Assembly (NCBI GenBank): GCA_050742535.1
Contig: JBOGIQ010000058.1
Span: 1 to 22,346, forward strand
Origin: Gp6-AA40 sp050742535
GTDB taxonomy: Bacteria > Acidobacteriota > Vicinamibacteria > Vicinamibacterales > UBA2999
DNA: 22,346 nt
Direction: 5' to 3'
Positions 21,299 to 22,346 of the stretch are shown piece by piece (position 1 is the first letter of the stretch; every line of letters starts with the position of its first letter). The translations under genes were made by a program, and so were the position numbers. The notes beneath the pieces were generated by a model that saw only the letters and a list, made by a program, of their open reading frames with translations, did not search any database and was not told where the DNA came from.

Positions 21299-21499
21299 CT
21301 ACCTCCGAGCCACGGCTGGCGAGCCAGTCTTCTGTGTGCCGGGTCCCTCGTCCCCCCGCTCCGGTCTGATTCGATTCGGATCAGGCGCCGTACGGTCCTC
21401 CGCGAGCTGCTGAAGTTCTTCGGAGGTGGCATTTTTCTCGAAGTCAGTCATGTCCGAGGGGTCATCGTCTCTGGGCGGCGTCTGATTGTCCATGCTCAT
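21299..21499 (-). CDS. Small acidic ORF, uncertain
   Basis: 66 aa, MSMDNQTPPRDDDPSDMTDF, then EKNATSEELQQLAEDR and a charged tail. Composition is more protein-like than the other frames, but there is no Shine-Dalgarno, and later in-frame ATGs are equally possible. It lies between two broken genes and may itself be a remnant or chance. Confidence 0.3.
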   Translation of the reverse strand: MSMDNQTPPRDDDPSDMTDFEKNATSEELQQLAEDRTAPDPNRIRPERGDEGPGTQKTGSPAVARR

Positions 21500-21554
21500 G
21501 CGGAAGCAATGCAGGTACCGTTTCTCACGCACCGATTCGCGGGCTGGCAAGTCA

Positions 21555-21837
21555 TCAGTTCGCCAAAGCGGTAGCGCCAGCCAGGAGCACATTCGCGAGG
21601 TCTTCGAACTGGCGGCGCGCCGGCGGGGCCGGCAAGAGGATGTAATCGTTGCCCAGTACTCGTTGGTGCTCTCAGAGACGCCGTGTGCGTTGCGAGATGC
21701 CGGATGGTGATGACGTCGTTCGGAAAATGCGGGTTCACGAGTTTGAATGGGAGGTACCGGTTGTCCGCGACACGTCGATCCAGAGGCGTATCGAGACTGG
21801 CGATCAGAATCAGCGCGACGAGTGTCAGTGCTTTCAT
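21555..21837 (-). pseudogene. Gutted serine beta-lactamase-like (class C / DD-peptidase family) gene
   Basis: ATG 21837 starts a signal-like MKALTLVALILIAS that runs straight into LPFKLVNPHFPNDVITIRHL and ATHTASL, the family block (L-x-N-P-x-F-P, T-x-R-H-L-L-T-H-T-S-G). About a hundred residues normally between them, including the SxxK nucleophile, are missing. After ATHTASL the sequence continues one frame away as NDYILLPAPPARRQFEDLAN and ends at TGA 21557-21555. The later YxN and HxG parts are absent. So it has an internal deletion, a frameshift and an early end. Confidence 0.65.
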
Positions 21838-21871
21838 CTGCTCGGTGAAGTAGCACGAATGGTAGATCAAT

Positions 21872-22324
21872 TCAGAACGGCGCCGGACAGGAGCCGTTCA
21901 CAGCCGTCGTTACCTCGAACTGCATCGAAAAACTCTGCGGCTCAGTCGTGCCCGGAAGCGTGGAGTAGACGATGGTGCACGAGTGAGTCTGTAACACCGG
22001 CCCGGTCACGCTACGCAGCGACCCGGAGCGAACTCCGCCCCCGCCTGCTGGATGGCCGATGAAGCTGATAGCTAGCTGAGGCACGACTTGCTCGTTCGGG
22101 TTAAACGAACCGTTCATCGTCTGAGTGCCGGCCGAGAGCCGAATCTCGTGAGTCCCGGTGGCGGAGATCGTTTGGCCGCCAACACTGAGCGAGATCGTCC
22201 TGCCGAAACTCGGCACTGAGAGGATAATCCGCACGTCGGAACCGCCCGAAGGGCCAGTCGGCGATCCGTCACCTCCGCAACCTGATAGCGATGTGGACAC
22301 GATGACGAGAACCGCTGGCTTCAT
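21872..22324 (-). CDS. Hypothetical lipoprotein
   Basis: 150 aa from ATG 22324 (in-frame GTG/ATG upstream is weaker). MKPAVLVIVSTSLSGC with lipobox LSGC gives lipid attachment at Cys16, followed by the linker GGDGSPTGPSGGSD common in acidobacterial surface lipoproteins. The mature part is strand-rich: VRIILSVPSFGRTISLSVGG, TGTHEIRLSAGTQTMNGSF, QLAISFIGHPAGGGGV and CTIVYSTLPGTTEPQSFSMQF, with two further cysteines for a disulphide. No family recognised. No convincing Shine-Dalgarno. It ends 34 bp before the broken beta-lactamase-like gene on the same strand. Confidence 0.7.
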   Translation of the reverse strand: MKPAVLVIVSTSLSGCGGDGSPTGPSGGSDVRIILSVPSFGRTISLSVGGQTISATGTHEIRLSAGTQTMNGSFNPNEQVVPQLAISFIGHPAGGGGVRSGSLRSVTGPVLQTHSCTIVYSTLPGTTEPQSFSMQFEVTTAVNGSCPAPF

Positions 22325-22346
22325 CGCGCCGTCAACCATCGCACCG

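Overview
The window looks like chromosomal DNA from a high-GC Acidobacteriota, probably of the Vicinamibacteria type. Evidence: two genes and a third relic of the soil-associated TIGR03435 (DUF3738) family, menaquinone synthesis by the futalosine route (mqnE), lipoproteins with CGGD-type N-termini, and a dense set of short palindromic repeats whose core is CTTYAG. One of these, read as protein, gives VRLKAD-type peptides that I associate from memory with this group. The assignment is inference, not a database match.

Positions 1-2200 (minus strand) hold a vitamin B12 uptake operon. A cobalamin riboswitch (about 2192-1983) is followed by btuD (ATPase), btuC (permease) and the start of a secreted third component cut by the window edge. 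The genes overlap by a few bases. Two convergent copies of a palindromic repeat sit in a variable apical loop of the riboswitch, and another repeat is read in frame inside btuD.

Positions 2200-7450 (plus strand) carry mqnE and nadA, separated by a strongly structured leader, then a secreted hypothetical protein, a Mn-type superoxide dismutase, a small coiled-coil protein built on 21-bp tandem repeats, a DUF4136 protein and an ICMT/PEMT-type membrane methyltransferase.

Positions 7500-12265 (plus strand) form a three-gene redox module: a GltD-like FAD/NAD(P)H oxidoreductase with a C-terminal 2x[4Fe-4S] ferredoxin, then the gamma-alpha fusion and beta subunits of a 2-oxoacid:ferredoxin oxidoreductase (KorA/KorB type). 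Together they would move electrons between 2-oxoacid oxidation, ferredoxin-type clusters and NAD(P)H. Convergent to it lie moaB and moeA (molybdenum cofactor), translationally coupled through a GTGA overlap. moeA also carries an in-frame palindromic repeat.

Positions 14200-15990 (plus strand) hold an unassigned polytopic membrane protein with conserved-looking histidines, a tiny hydrophobic ORF and tRNA-Arg(ACG).

From the tRNA to the right end the character changes. The last 27 bp of the tRNA gene, including CCA, are repeated exactly 908 bp downstream, as expected for attL/attR of an integrated element. The segment between carries one lipoprotein gene and no integrase. Beyond it are hypothetical secreted proteins and several broken genes on the minus strand: a frameshifted CxC/carboxypeptidase-regulatory-like gene, an intact and a frameshifted TIGR03435 gene with a third relic on the opposite strand, and a gutted class C beta-lactamase-like gene. 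A BlaI-like palindrome lies in front of the intact TIGR03435 gene. This right third is an accessory, decaying region attached to a tRNA integration site.
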